In this document: positions 1-8,824 of the stretch, piece after piece
How positions within the stretch are numbered: position 1 is the first letter of the stretch
Layout of the letters: each line of letters starts with the position of its first letter
NCBI RefSeq assembly: GCF_000317065.1
Contig: NC_019701.1
Coordinates: forward strand, 3,978,001-4,042,000
Direction: 5' to 3'
DNA from: Pseudanabaena sp. PCC 7367
GTDB taxonomy: Bacteria > Cyanobacteriota > Cyanobacteriia > Pseudanabaenales > Pseudanabaenaceae
Length of the DNA stretch: 64,000 nucleotides
Notes under the pieces: generated by a model
Database searches by the model: none
What the model was told of the DNA's origin: nothing
Seen by the model: only the letters and a program-made list of their open reading frames with translations
Position numbers and translations under genes: made by a program

Positions 1-2687
1 CTACTTTGTCAGGGCCGCTCAGCTACAATCAGGCTGCTGGCTTAAACATGGACTTGCAGGGCAGTCAGGATCGGATCGCCCTGAATCTGGACTCCAACTT
101 CCAACCAACTAGTTTTAATGTTCAGCTTGACCAGGCCACCGCAACCGGTGAGCGGATTGCCGAAAATCGCCTGGCGATCGATATCAACAATTTGCCAGTG
201 CCATTGGTTACCGCGATCGCTGGCCAGTCCGGTAATTACGATGGCAGTATTTCCGGCCAATTAGTGGCTGATTTTGGTGGCACGGATGGTGCATCGGCGG
301 TGAGCGTAACTGGGGATGTGGCGATCGATCGGCCTCGGTTTGGTCGGGTGCAGGCTGAGCAGGCCACCGCGAAATTGGCCTACACCAATGGCAATTTGCG
401 TATTACCGATGGCGTAATTGATCTTTCACCCTACATCGATGAACAAAGCCAATATCGGTTTGATTTGGCCTATTTACCAGGAGCAGACACACCGCTTCAG
501 GCTAACTTTGCGATCGATCGCGGTCGAGTGCAAGATGTCTTTGCCACCCTGCAATGGTTCCAACTCACTGATATTGCCTCTGGCATTGATATCCCTGAAT
601 ATGGCAACGCCGCCGACCTGGCCAGCCTTCCTGATGTTGGGGTTGAGAATCAAAATTTCTATTCACAACTGGAATATTTCTCGCAGATCAATGCCCGCAT
701 CGATCAACGGGAGACAATCATTGCCGCTGAAAACCGCAATTTGCCACCATTAGAGCAATTCACTGGCCAGATTGACGGTCAAGTTAGTGTCACCAGTGCC
801 GACACGATCGGGATTAAGTTTGATGTGACTGGTTCCGATTGGGAATATGGCAAGTTTGCGATCGATGATGTGATTGCTAAGGGTAGTTTCATTGGTGATG
901 AAGTCACAATCGAAACTCTGCGGATGGAATCGATCGACGATCAAGGACGGGTCGCCTATGGCCAGATTACTGATGCAACGCTTGGCCTCCAACAACAGAC
1001 TGGCCGGATTGAATTGGCCAACTTCCCGATCGAATCCTTGCGGCCGTTGGGTGTATTTGACACAATCCCAGTCGAGGTTTCCGGCGATGCCAATGGTGTA
1101 GCCACGATCGGCGGCAATATATTTAATCCCAGCTTGAGCGGAGACCTAACCCTGGCCGATGCCACGATTAATCGTCAACCCCTAGAATCAGTCAGTGGCA
1201 ACTTTGATTTTGCCAGCGGCAGATTTAGATTTGATAGCACTTTCTTGGTCTCTGGACCTGAACCCGTTCTTATCTCTGGTGATATTCCTTTCCGCCCACC
1301 TGGGGCACTGGTAAGTGGTGGTCGAGATATCGATCTTACAATTGAAGTCAAAAATGAAGGCTTAGCCGTAGTCAATATTTTCAGTGAAGCGGTGCGCTGG
1401 GAAGACGGCATGGGACGAGCTAGCTTAGTTGTTTCCGGTACTAAAAGACGACCGATGGTACAGGGTGAAGTAGTGCTGGATGATGCCACGATTACCCTGG
1501 CAGCTTTGCCGGAGCCGATTACCGATTTATCTGGGGATGTGGCCTTCAGCCGCGATCGCCTGGCTGCTAATTTAACTGGCCTGTTCAGTGATGGCGAAGT
1601 TACTGCTAATGGGGTGCTAGCGGTTTCCGATCCCAACCTGATTAGCCCTGCTGACCCTGATTTCGATCGCCCCCTCACTGTGTCGGCCAATAGTTTACAG
1701 CTAGAACTCAAAGATCTATATTCTGGTGGCGTAAATGGCTTCTTTGAAGTGCGCGGCGCGGCTCTAGACCCATTAATTGGCGGTACGGTGGCGCTATCGC
1801 GGGGTCGCATTTTGATCACTAATCGTCAGGCACGTCAGGGTACGGATAATAATAATGCTGTCAATATAGGCTTCAATCAATTGATGGTGCGATTGACCAA
1901 TGATGTGCAGGTGACGGTGCCACCGGTTTTGAATTTGCTGGCGGAAGGGGAAATTGTGGTAAATGGCGCGTTCAACGATATTCGGCCGGAAGGCAGGGTG
2001 AATATTCTGCGCGGTCAACTAAATGCGATCTCGGCTCGCTTCCGTCTCGATCGCTCCCATGAAAACTATGCTGAATTTTTGCCTAATAATGGTTTAAATC
2101 CAAATTTGGATGTGAGAATGCGGGGGGCAGTGCCAGAAGTGACCCGTGCGCCAGTACCTACTTCGCCCCTCGATCCGTTTGAGCCAGATAAAATTCCGGT
2201 CAGCAATTTGGGATCGCAACGTACCATTGACGTGGTGGCCTCTGTGACTGGCTCAGCCCAAAACCCCAACATTGAATTACGCAGTACCCCACCCCGCACC
2301 GAAGCCGAGATTCTGGCGCTGATTGGTGGTGGCATTTTGGAAGGCGGGAATGCCAACCCTACCGCAGCACTGGTGAATTTAGCTGGTGGCACGATTATAG
2401 GCTTCTTGCAGGATGCGATCGGCGATGCCTTGAACCTGTCTGAGTTTAATTTGCGACCAGCCACCTCTGATACAGAGGGTTCCGAAAGTACCTTAGGCTT
2501 GGCGGCAGAGGCAGCGATCGATATTAGCAATGACTTCTCGGTGTCGGTGAGTACGATCTTAAATGATCCTTCGCAAGCCACTAACTACACCCTGCGTTAT
2601 CGACTCAATCCCAATACCCTGATTCGGGGTAACATCGATAATGAAGGTCGTGAGGGATTTGCGATCGAATATGAAAACCGTTTCTAG
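1..2687 (+). CDS. tamB: TamB-like translocation/assembly protein, C-terminal part (5' end outside window)
   Basis: The frame is open from the first bases of the window, so the true start lies upstream and only about the last 893 residues are seen. The protein is built of repeating short beta strands rich in Gly, Asn, Asp and Val, as in AsmA/TamB bridge proteins. It ends in a typical TamB C-terminal (DUF490) domain, with segments like ALIGGGILEGG and a final strand run closing in Phe (YENRF). TamB-family proteins span the periplasm and carry phospholipids or assist outer-membrane protein assembly; in cyanobacteria they are large. A TTG near base 6 is the first possible start inside the window and is unlikely to be used. 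The stop is followed by about 300 bases without a gene. Confidence 0.85.
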   Translation, partial: TLSGPLSYNQAAGLNMDLQGSQDRIALNLDSNFQPTSFNVQLDQATATGERIAENRLAIDINNLPVPLVTAIAGQSGNYDGSISGQLVADFGGTDGASAVSVTGDVAIDRPRFGRVQAEQATAKLAYTNGNLRITDGVIDLSPYIDEQSQYRFDLAYLPGADTPLQANFAIDRGRVQDVFATLQWFQLTDIASGIDIPEYGNAADLASLPDVGVENQNFYSQLEYFSQINARIDQRETIIAAENRNLPPLEQFTGQIDGQVSVTSADTIGIKFDVTGSDWEYGKFAIDDVIAKGSFIGDEVTIETLRMESIDDQGRVAYGQITDATLGLQQQTGRIELANFPIESLRPLGVFDTIPVEVSGDANGVATIGGNIFNPSLSGDLTLADATINRQPLESVSGNFDFASGRFRFDSTFLVSGPEPVLISGDIPFRPPGALVSGGRDIDLTIEVKNEGLAVVNIFSEAVRWEDGMGRASLVVSGTKRRPMVQGEVVLDDATITLAALPEPITDLSGDVAFSRDRLAANLTGLFSDGEVTANGVLAVSDPNLISPADPDFDRPLTVSANSLQLELKDLYSGGVNGFFEVRGAALDPLIGGTVALSRGRILITNRQARQGTDNNNAVNIGFNQLMVRLTNDVQVTVPPVLNLLAEGEIVVNGAFNDIRPEGRVNILRGQLNAISARFRLDRSHENYAEFLPNNGLNPNLDVRMRGAVPEVTRAPVPTSPLDPFEPDKIPVSNLGSQRTIDVVASVTGSAQNPNIELRSTPPRTEAEILALIGGGILEGGNANPTAALVNLAGGTIIGFLQDAIGDALNLSEFNLRPATSDTEGSESTLGLAAEAAIDISNDFSVSVSTILNDPSQATNYTLRYRLNPNTLIRGNIDNEGREGFAIEYENRF

Positions 2688-2993
2688 ACTGCCTTTAATT
2701 GGTATTAATCAATTTAATCAATAAAGATCAAGATCATAGCTAGATAAGAGCTAGTTGGTTGGAGCTAAAGTTAAGGTATTAGCCAAACTAGTTAATCGCT
2801 TTAGCTTTAATCCTATGTAAATTGTTGTAAATTGTGCGACTTGGTGGGTTAGCATTAATGGTTTTGATCGATCGTGCCAGACAGAATATCCTATATCCTA
2901 CCCACTACAATCCATCCTGGGGACTTAGCGCTCCTATTGCCACCTTGTTAAAATTGAGTCCGGCTAAATGTAGCTAATATAAACGAATCTAAA
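2688..2993. other. intergenic, no gene seen
   Basis: This AT-rich 306-bp spacer separates the TamB gene from the Anbu-like peptidase gene. I see no open frame, tRNA or convincing terminator in it. It presumably holds the promoter of the downstream peptidase. Confidence 0.5.
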
Positions 2994-3773
2994 ATGACCT
3001 ATTGTCTTGGCATTATTACCGAGTCCGGGCTAGTGATGGCGGCGGACTCGCGCACCAACGCGGGGGTAGATTATGTGTCTACCTATCGCAAACTATTTGA
3101 CTTTTCGATCGCAGGCGATCGCGTTATTTTGTTGGCTACGTCTGGCAATCTGTCGGTGACCCAGGAAGCCCTGAGTATGCTGGAAAAGGACATCAAAACT
3201 GGCTCTGATCCAAATTTGCATAATCTGACCAGCATGTATGAGATCGCTGCCTATGTGGGTAAAAAGGTGCGCCAGATTCAGGAACAACATCGGCAATGGT
3301 TGGAAAAAGACCAGATTGATTATCAATGTAGTTTGCTGCTGGGTGGTCAACTGCAAGACGAAGCGCCGGAGCTTTATTTAATTTATAGTCAGGGAAATTT
3401 CATTCAAGCCACTCAAGAAACACCGTTTTTACAAATTGGCGAGACTAAGTATGGTAAGCCCCTGCTCGATCGCACGATTACCTATCAAACCCCCTGGCGA
3501 GCGGCGGCTAAATGTGCGTTGCTGTCGATCGATTCGACGATGAAATCTAATATTTCAGTGGGGCCACCAATTAATTTGATTGGCTACGAACATAATTCTT
3601 TCCAGATTAACCATCAACTAACCCTGAAGTTGGGTGCGCCCTATTTAGTTAAGATTCGCAAGTCCTGGGAATCAGTGGTGAAGGAAGCCTTTGATCGAAT
3701 GCCGGACATTGATTGGGATCATCATCAAGAAGCGGCGATTGATGAAGCAACAGAGAATATGTTTGTGGATTAG
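2994..3773 (+). CDS. proteasome-type peptidase, Anbu family
   Basis: The 259-residue protein starts MTYCLGII. A Thr directly after Met is the N-terminal nucleophile arrangement of proteasome beta-type Ntn hydrolases. AADSRTNAG near residues 16-24 supplies the conserved Asp/Arg region, and the following YVSTYRKLF matches the Anbu ('ancestral beta subunit') subfamily. Length fits Anbu proteins (about 240-260 residues). The family forms ring or lock-washer assemblies in the cytoplasm and is thought to be a peptidase, with unclear substrates. In many bacteria it is linked to transglutaminase-like, alpha-E and ATP-grasp genes; none is adjacent here. No ribosome-binding site is obvious, but the start fixes the nucleophile Thr, so I trust it. 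Confidence 0.85.
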   Translation: MTYCLGIITESGLVMAADSRTNAGVDYVSTYRKLFDFSIAGDRVILLATSGNLSVTQEALSMLEKDIKTGSDPNLHNLTSMYEIAAYVGKKVRQIQEQHRQWLEKDQIDYQCSLLLGGQLQDEAPELYLIYSQGNFIQATQETPFLQIGETKYGKPLLDRTITYQTPWRAAAKCALLSIDSTMKSNISVGPPINLIGYEHNSFQINHQLTLKLGAPYLVKIRKSWESVVKEAFDRMPDIDWDHHQEAAIDEATENMFVD

Positions 3774-3932
3774 TTTGATGATTGATCATGGTGATCGCTA
3801 CCTCAAAAAACGTAAAAAGAAATTAGCTTAGTTATCACGGTTTTTAAGTTCTAGCTCCCTTTCTGCTTTGCTTCTAGCTTAGTGCAAGATATAAGCTAAG
3901 ATCCAACTCCGACAGCTTCATTAACTTTATCA

Positions 3933-4730
3933 ATGAAAATTCAAAACCTCTGGCTCAAATGGCGGATTCTAGTGATCACGTTACCCTTTACCGCAATCTT
4001 TGCCCTGGCCAAATGGGGCGTGCATGAACTGGGTTGGCAGGTGTGGTCATTTGATGCGCTGACCAGTTCAATGTTTGGTGCAGCGACCTTACTTTTAGCG
4101 TTTGTATTGGGTGGTACGCTCAGTGATTACCGCGATAGCGAAACCCTGCCGATCGAAATTGGTTGCGCGATCGAAGCGAGTTTTGAAAATGCCTTACTGT
4201 TGACTGGCCTACATAAAGACTACGCCCCCCAGCAATATTTAGGAGATTTAATTCATGCTCTTGATGCAATCCTGGATTGGCTCAAATCGGGCAGTGCTAC
4301 GGAGCCATTGCTAGAACAAATCGCCAAACTAGCCAAGCACCAGGCTGCGATCGGGCAGTATGGCAATCAAGCCGTGGTTAACTTTGCCCAGGTTGAGCAG
4401 GATAAATTGCGCAGTGCAATTCTTAAGATCCAGATCGTGCGCGATACTAATTTTGTGGCTCCGGCCTACGCGATCCTGGAGCTGTTCATTGCGGCGGCGA
4501 TCGTTTCGCTGTTACTAATTGGCGGCGATATAGCGAGCCTAACCAAAAGCCTGGTGTTATCTAGCTTTTTGTTCACCGCTTTTATTTATCTATTGATTTT
4601 GATCCGTGACCTCGATAATCCGTTTCAATACAAGGGCAGCTCCAGCGCTGATATTAGCTTGATTACCCTAGAAGCAACCCATCGGCGACTATGCGATCGC
4701 CTTGAGCATTTATCTTCAACCTCAAACTAG
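3933..4730 (+). CDS. membrane protein, possibly DUF4239/bestrophin-like
   Basis: The 265-residue protein has two hydrophobic segments near the N terminus (about 12-28 and 45-62), a soluble middle of about 120 residues, and two more membrane segments (about 180-198 and 208-224). A segment like DLDNPFQY follows the last helix. The four-helix layout with a late D-x-NPF resembles bacterial bestrophin-like (DUF4239) proteins, a possible channel family; this is inference from layout only. It stands alone, 159 bp after the Anbu gene and convergent with the next small gene. Confidence 0.65.
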   Translation: MKIQNLWLKWRILVITLPFTAIFALAKWGVHELGWQVWSFDALTSSMFGAATLLLAFVLGGTLSDYRDSETLPIEIGCAIEASFENALLLTGLHKDYAPQQYLGDLIHALDAILDWLKSGSATEPLLEQIAKLAKHQAAIGQYGNQAVVNFAQVEQDKLRSAILKIQIVRDTNFVAPAYAILELFIAAAIVSLLLIGGDIASLTKSLVLSSFLFTAFIYLLILIRDLDNPFQYKGSSSADISLITLEATHRRLCDRLEHLSSTSN

Positions 4731-4804
4731 CCTAAAGTCTTAACTGCCTTAAGGTCTAAGGTCAGTTGACAAAAAAACGATCGGGTTAAGGAAATTTGCC
4801 ATCA

Positions 4805-5221
4805 TTAATTCTCCTCTTGTTTTTCCAAAAGCTTATCCTTCGTCTTGCGCCTAAGTCTTTTGAGCCAATTAAGCAAAATTTGCAACATTTCCAACTCATG
4901 CTTCCAGAACCGATAATCATTAGATTTACTAATAAAGCGAACAAACGCCCATCGCCCGAACTCGATCAACAAGTAGAGAGTAGAAGCAATAACAATATAT
5001 TGCCAGAAGGTTAATCCAAGTGTTACGCCGAAAAGAAATCGTATTAGAAACGATGATTCTAGAATCATAAATGGGATTTCAATCAGTATTTCTGTCAGCA
5101 CAACTTTCCATCCCACGCTAAAGAGCTTTTCCAGAACAGGAAAATTTTTCGACAGTTTCTGAAATAAGAGGTGAAAACGAGTCATGATCGAAAAGAAAAT
5201 GAAAGCCCAAAAGCTCTTCAT
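4805..5221 (-). CDS. small hypothetical membrane protein
   Basis: The 138-residue protein has two or three hydrophobic stretches (about 5-20, 45-65 and 68-90) and a very basic, Glu-rich C-terminal tail ending KLLEKQEEN. I do not recognise a family. A frame on the other strand overlaps it, but the minus frame is longer and reads like a coherent membrane protein with a charged tail, so I prefer it. It is convergent with the preceding gene. Codon use looks AT-rich compared with its neighbours. Support is limited to frame length and composition. Confidence 0.45.
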   Translation of the reverse strand: MKSFWAFIFFSIMTRFHLLFQKLSKNFPVLEKLFSVGWKVVLTEILIEIPFMILESSFLIRFLFGVTLGLTFWQYIVIASTLYLLIEFGRWAFVRFISKSNDYRFWKHELEMLQILLNWLKRLRRKTKDKLLEKQEEN

Positions 5222-5511
5222 AATCCTATCATAATCTCAGGCGTTTAACTTTTGCGGTTAAAGTAAGACTCTGTTGGCGAAACATTGCCTAACCTTCTGA
5301 AGCCTTGATGCTGCGTTATCAGCTACAAAGACATCTTGTGATTTTGTAACGCAACCAACAATAGAATAGATGTTCTGGACATTCAGAAATAATTTGCCAA
5401 CAGGATCACGATCGTTTAATAGTCAAAACATCCCAACCATGTCTAATATGCTTAGAGCAAACAGTTTGGTTAATGAGCTTTGAGGCTGATTTACTCTTTT
5501 ACGATGCAGCA

Positions 5512-6495
5512 CTACTCCGCAGGAGCTTCTTCTGTTTGATTATTTTCCGCATCCTCATCCAAGGTTGCAGCCTCGGTCTCTTCTGCTTGATCCTGACTAT
5601 TATTGTCAGTAGTAGCGGGAGGAGTCAAAACCGCGATCGTAGTAGCCTGGGGCAGATTGCCAGAAGTGATCGATATATTGGAGCTACCCACCTGCCGCAC
5701 CGGGGTATTAGGTAGCTGTGCCAGGAAATCATCGATCGAACCAAGTTCGCAATTAGCATTTGCGCCCCTAGTGCGATAGTAAGTAGGAATAACTAATTTG
5801 GGATTGAGGCTATTTACTACAGCAGCAGCTTCTTGGGCGTTATAAGATTTTGGACCACCGCCGATCGGAATGATTAAAACATCGGGCCGACCAATCAAAA
5901 TACGCTGATCCGGAGCCAGGGGAGCCGCTGCCCCACCTAGATGTAAAACGCTAACTCCAGATTGTTCCCACCGCCAGGCCACATTCATACCAAAGCGCTT
6001 ACCACCGATGCGATCGTGATCCATACGGATGCCTTGAAAATTGGTGTTAATCAGCGAATAGGCACCGGGTTGATAAAGAAGCTTAGTTTGTTTTTCCAGA
6101 TTGGTCACATAGCCTTCATCGAGGAGGCGCGAACTAATCAAGACCAGATCGCTTTGTTTCTTAGGTTCCGGGAAGAAGGCCGTACATCCGGCTGGCTTAA
6201 AGGGATGGGTCAGAATAGTATTACCATTGCCATTGATCAAAAATGACATATGCCCTAGCCATTGCAAGTTCAGGGCAGCACTATCCTGGGCATGAGCCGC
6301 CGTAGTTGCTAAAGACATACTTGGTAAAGAAATACGATCGCCACTTAGATCGCCACTTACCAGTCGATCGGGTGACTTAGGTGATAAAGGCGCGATCGCT
6401 AACATCGCCGTCAATGCACCAAACGTACTCAATGCTCCCAGGGTAAGTTTCCGCTTTACCCGGCCAAACTGCTGCTTAGTTGTTGTATTCGCCAT
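5512..6495 (-). CDS. secreted/anchored metallo-beta-lactamase-fold protein with degenerate metal site
   Basis: About 327 residues. After a basic start comes one hydrophobic segment (roughly residues 20-40), a signal peptide or anchor. The MBL-like fold follows: WLGHMSFLI, ILTHPFKPAGCTAFFPEP, LVLISSRLLDEGYV, HLGGAAAPL and IPIGGGPKSY. In active UlaG-like hydrolases the third segment would read HxHxDH, but here it is SSRLLDEG. The usual late His (IPTHYR) is Tyr (IPTYYR). So the metal site looks lost, although the fold is kept. The tail after residue 290 is acidic and Glu/Thr/Asn-rich. I chose the second ATG, five codons into the longest frame, because it begins the basic signal region. The trpG gene lies 38 bp upstream on the same strand. 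Confidence 0.7.
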   Translation of the reverse strand: MANTTTKQQFGRVKRKLTLGALSTFGALTAMLAIAPLSPKSPDRLVSGDLSGDRISLPSMSLATTAAHAQDSAALNLQWLGHMSFLINGNGNTILTHPFKPAGCTAFFPEPKKQSDLVLISSRLLDEGYVTNLEKQTKLLYQPGAYSLINTNFQGIRMDHDRIGGKRFGMNVAWRWEQSGVSVLHLGGAAAPLAPDQRILIGRPDVLIIPIGGGPKSYNAQEAAAVVNSLNPKLVIPTYYRTRGANANCELGSIDDFLAQLPNTPVRQVGSSNISITSGNLPQATTIAVLTPPATTDNNSQDQAEETEAATLDEDAENNQTEEAPAE

Positions 6496-6532
6496 AATTT
6501 CCCACACACCAGAAATGCTCTAATTTGATTGC

Positions 6533-7126
6533 CTAGACTGGCAAACTAGCTAGAAAGTTCCGCAATAAATCTTTGCCAGCACTTGTAAGTATACTCTCTG
6601 GATGGAATTGCACACCCTGAATATGGGGATATTGGCGATGGCGCACTGCCATAATGATGTCATCCTCAGTCCAGGCCGTAACTTCTAGCTGATCAGGGCA
6701 GCTATCACGATCGATTACTAAACTGTGGTAGCGGGTGGCGGTAAATGGCTCTCGTAGTCCTGCCATTACGCCAGTCCCCGCATGGTGAATTTCTGAGGTT
6801 TTGCCATGCATCAAATAAGGCGCAGCACCAACCTTGCCGCCATAGACCAATCCCAGACATTGATGCCCCAAACAAACGCCTAGGATCGGCGTAGTTGACC
6901 CCATTTCCTTAATAATATCTAGCGATACGCCAGCATCTTCAGGGCGACCGGGACCAGGCGAAATCACTACACCAGCCGGAGCCATTTCTTGAACTGCGGC
7001 GATCGAGATTTCATCATTGCGCTTGACTAATATTTCACCAAGGTGGGGAAATTCTGGCAGCAACTCGCCTAGATATTGCACCAGATTATAGGTAAAGCTG
7101 TCGTAATTATCGATTACCAGAATCAA
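6533..7126 (-). CDS. trpG: anthranilate/aminodeoxychorismate synthase glutaminase subunit
   Basis: The 197-residue protein is a full-length class I glutamine amidotransferase. It starts MILVIDNYDSFTYNLVQYLG, has the oxyanion region SPGPGRPEDAG, the nucleophile Cys in GVCLGHQCLG, and the catalytic His-Glu pair in GVQFHPESILT. It releases ammonia from glutamine for the chorismate-using TrpE/PabB partner, in tryptophan and perhaps folate synthesis. No trpE lies nearby, which is usual for cyanobacteria. The next gene downstream on this strand is the MBL-fold protein. This is the last host gene before the island. Confidence 0.93.
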   Translation of the reverse strand: MILVIDNYDSFTYNLVQYLGELLPEFPHLGEILVKRNDEISIAAVQEMAPAGVVISPGPGRPEDAGVSLDIIKEMGSTTPILGVCLGHQCLGLVYGGKVGAAPYLMHGKTSEIHHAGTGVMAGLREPFTATRYHSLVIDRDSCPDQLEVTAWTEDDIIMAVRHRQYPHIQGVQFHPESILTSAGKDLLRNFLASLPV

Positions 7127-7399
7127 TTTCTTAATTTGTCCTTACTTAATCATTAGGAATAGGAATCATTAGGGAATAGTAAACCAGTTGGGCAATCATG
7201 CCCTAGCCTTTATTTAATTTATAGCAACTTATCGCAGCATGAGTTTAGTACCCTCATCCCAGATAACCATACTAAGTAAGTAATTTATAAGTAATTTAAT
7301 AGGAGGAGTAGTTATTAAGTTAAGCAACAAAGGCATCTAAAAGACTAGGCTGAATCCCCCAATGCGCTTATTTAAACTAACTTTTCAAACTTAATCAAA
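7127..7399. other. intergenic between trpG and the island's left end
   Basis: No gene is visible in these 273 bases. The stretch holds the trpG promoter region (reading leftwards) and ends at the left copy of the island's 49-bp repeat. Before the element inserted, this would have been the sequence just downstream of tRNA-Pro. Confidence 0.5.
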
Positions 7400-7448
7400 A
7401 ATCGGAGCGGCGGGATTCGAACCCACGACCCCCACTACCCCAAAGTGG
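7400..7448. other. left attachment site: truncated copy of the 3' part of tRNA-Pro
   Basis: These 49 bases are identical to 39374-39422. On the minus strand they contain tRNA-Pro nucleotides 28-74 (anticodon stem-loop, variable loop, T arm, 3' acceptor strand), plus two bases beyond the end. The match stops at base 7449, and no 5' half of a tRNA follows, so this is a remnant and not a working tRNA. It is the expected scar of site-specific integration. Confidence 0.9.
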
Positions 7449-7535
7449 GGATTGCCGCTGATGCACTCTGAAACCCAGACTCAGCAATAGTTCTGGATTT
7501 GACCTATCTTGCATTCTTCGCCAAAAACACCTAAT

Positions 7536-7556
7536 TGGCAAGAAAACTGGCAAGAT
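7536..7556 (+). promoter_or_regulatory. putative integrase arm-binding site, left end
   Basis: The 21-bp sequence here is repeated exactly and in the same orientation at 39283-39303. It consists of two copies of TGGCAAGA spaced 12 bp apart. It begins 88 bp inside the left attachment repeat and runs into the first two bases of the integrase start codon. Arm-type sites for tyrosine integrases are short repeats flanking the core in this way. Overlap with the integrase start would also let the integrase repress its own gene. Confidence 0.65.
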
Positions 7557-8712
7557 GAAAAATAAACGAGGAACTGTTTCAATCCTTAATCAAGACGATC
7601 GGATCAGACTAAGGTGGAGTTACCAGGGCAAAAGATACAACCTTGGATTGGGTCTAGCCCACAATAAACAGAATATGCTTCTGGCAAAGCAAACCGCGAT
7701 CGCCATTGAGCAGGATATGCTGACTGATAATTTTGACTACATACTCGATCGCTACAAACTGAGTCCACCAAATGACCCTAAAAGTGGGAGTAACCAGCTA
7801 GAAGCCCAGGATCAATTGAACATACTTGAAATATGGGATAGGTGGGTTGATTCACTTTCGCTGCCTGAGAGAACTAGAGCAAACCATTATCAACTGGTTA
7901 GAAAAATGCTGGAGCGACATGTTCCAACCATCAAAAATGCAAGTAAATGGTATGAACAACATAATCATCTAGCTGATTTGACCTACAACCAACGCTTAAC
8001 TTACCTGAACTCATGCTTCGAGTGGGCAGTTTTTGAGGGTCTTACCACTACTAATCCATTCAGGCGGGTGAAGCGTCGTAAGGTAGCTAAATCCGTTCTC
8101 AGGCCATTTTCAACTGCAGAGGTAGCACTGATTATTGAAGCCTTTAAAAGCAACAAGTATTGCCCACCTAATTCTAGATATTTGCATAGCCACTATGCAG
8201 ACTATGTTGAGTTTTTGCTTTTAACCGGATGCAGACCATCAGAGGCTATTGGATTACAGCGCAAGCATATCAACCTGGATCGTAATGAAATAGTCGTTTG
8301 TTCAGTTTTAGCCAGGGGCGATCATGGTGGCAGTAGTTCAGCGAGGCGGGTAAGGAAGGAAACTAAGACTGGCTCGATTAGATATCTGACTATGACAAAT
8401 AGGCTTAGACAGATCATTGAAGCTAGATGCCACGGTTTAAGTGCCGAAGAGTTAGTATTTACTTCACCAACTGGTTTAGCGATCGACGATCGTAATTTTC
8501 TGCGCAGGCAGTGGAAGACAGTGCTTAACGGATTAGGTATTGAATATCGCAAGCCCTATACAACCAGGCACACAATGGCATCAATGGCGATCGAGCAGGG
8601 TATCCCATTGACAGGAGTTGCTTATTTGCTTGGGCATTCAGACACCAAAATGGTGATCGAAACCTACGGCCACATGATCAACCGTCCTAGCCTGCCTGAG
8701 ATAGATATTTAA
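7555..8712 (+). CDS. int: tyrosine recombinase / integrase of the island
   Basis: The 385-residue protein has an N-terminal arm-type DNA-binding region (about 1-60), a core-binding domain (about 90-180) and a catalytic domain (about 185-380). Catalytic residues can be read: Arg in LLTGCRPSEAIGLQ, Lys in KETKTGSIRYL, the box II segment YTTRHTMASMAIEQG with its Arg, His in YLLGHSD, and the nucleophile Tyr in VIETYGHM. The first His of box II is Tyr, a known variation. It probably recombines the tRNA-Pro attachment sites. The start codon overlaps the left arm-like repeat. The frame is intact, so the enzyme may be active. Confidence 0.93.
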   Translation: MKNKRGTVSILNQDDRIRLRWSYQGKRYNLGLGLAHNKQNMLLAKQTAIAIEQDMLTDNFDYILDRYKLSPPNDPKSGSNQLEAQDQLNILEIWDRWVDSLSLPERTRANHYQLVRKMLERHVPTIKNASKWYEQHNHLADLTYNQRLTYLNSCFEWAVFEGLTTTNPFRRVKRRKVAKSVLRPFSTAEVALIIEAFKSNKYCPPNSRYLHSHYADYVEFLLLTGCRPSEAIGLQRKHINLDRNEIVVCSVLARGDHGGSSSARRVRKETKTGSIRYLTMTNRLRQIIEARCHGLSAEELVFTSPTGLAIDDRNFLRRQWKTVLNGLGIEYRKPYTTRHTMASMAIEQGIPLTGVAYLLGHSDTKMVIETYGHMINRPSLPEIDI

Positions 8713-8824
8713 GGCTTCAAGATATATTTTGCATAATGCAAATATTCACAGAAATTATTTAGAACTGGTAAACTAGTCGCCTGTACAAAGTGACTTTAGA
8801 TAGGTATTTACCAGTTTTCTGAAA

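Noticed and set aside
4742-4777. Imperfect inverted repeat after the first membrane protein gene as a terminator
   Set aside because: The stem has mismatches and the following run is A, not T, on the plus strand.
4796-5014. Plus-strand frame of 72 codons
   Set aside because: It is shorter than the minus-strand frame over the same bases and has no membrane or domain pattern; it reads as a shadow.
7400-7448. A second tRNA-Pro gene at the left end of the island
   Set aside because: Only nucleotides 28-74 are present; no 5' acceptor strand or D arm follows, so it cannot fold as a tRNA. It is an integration scar.
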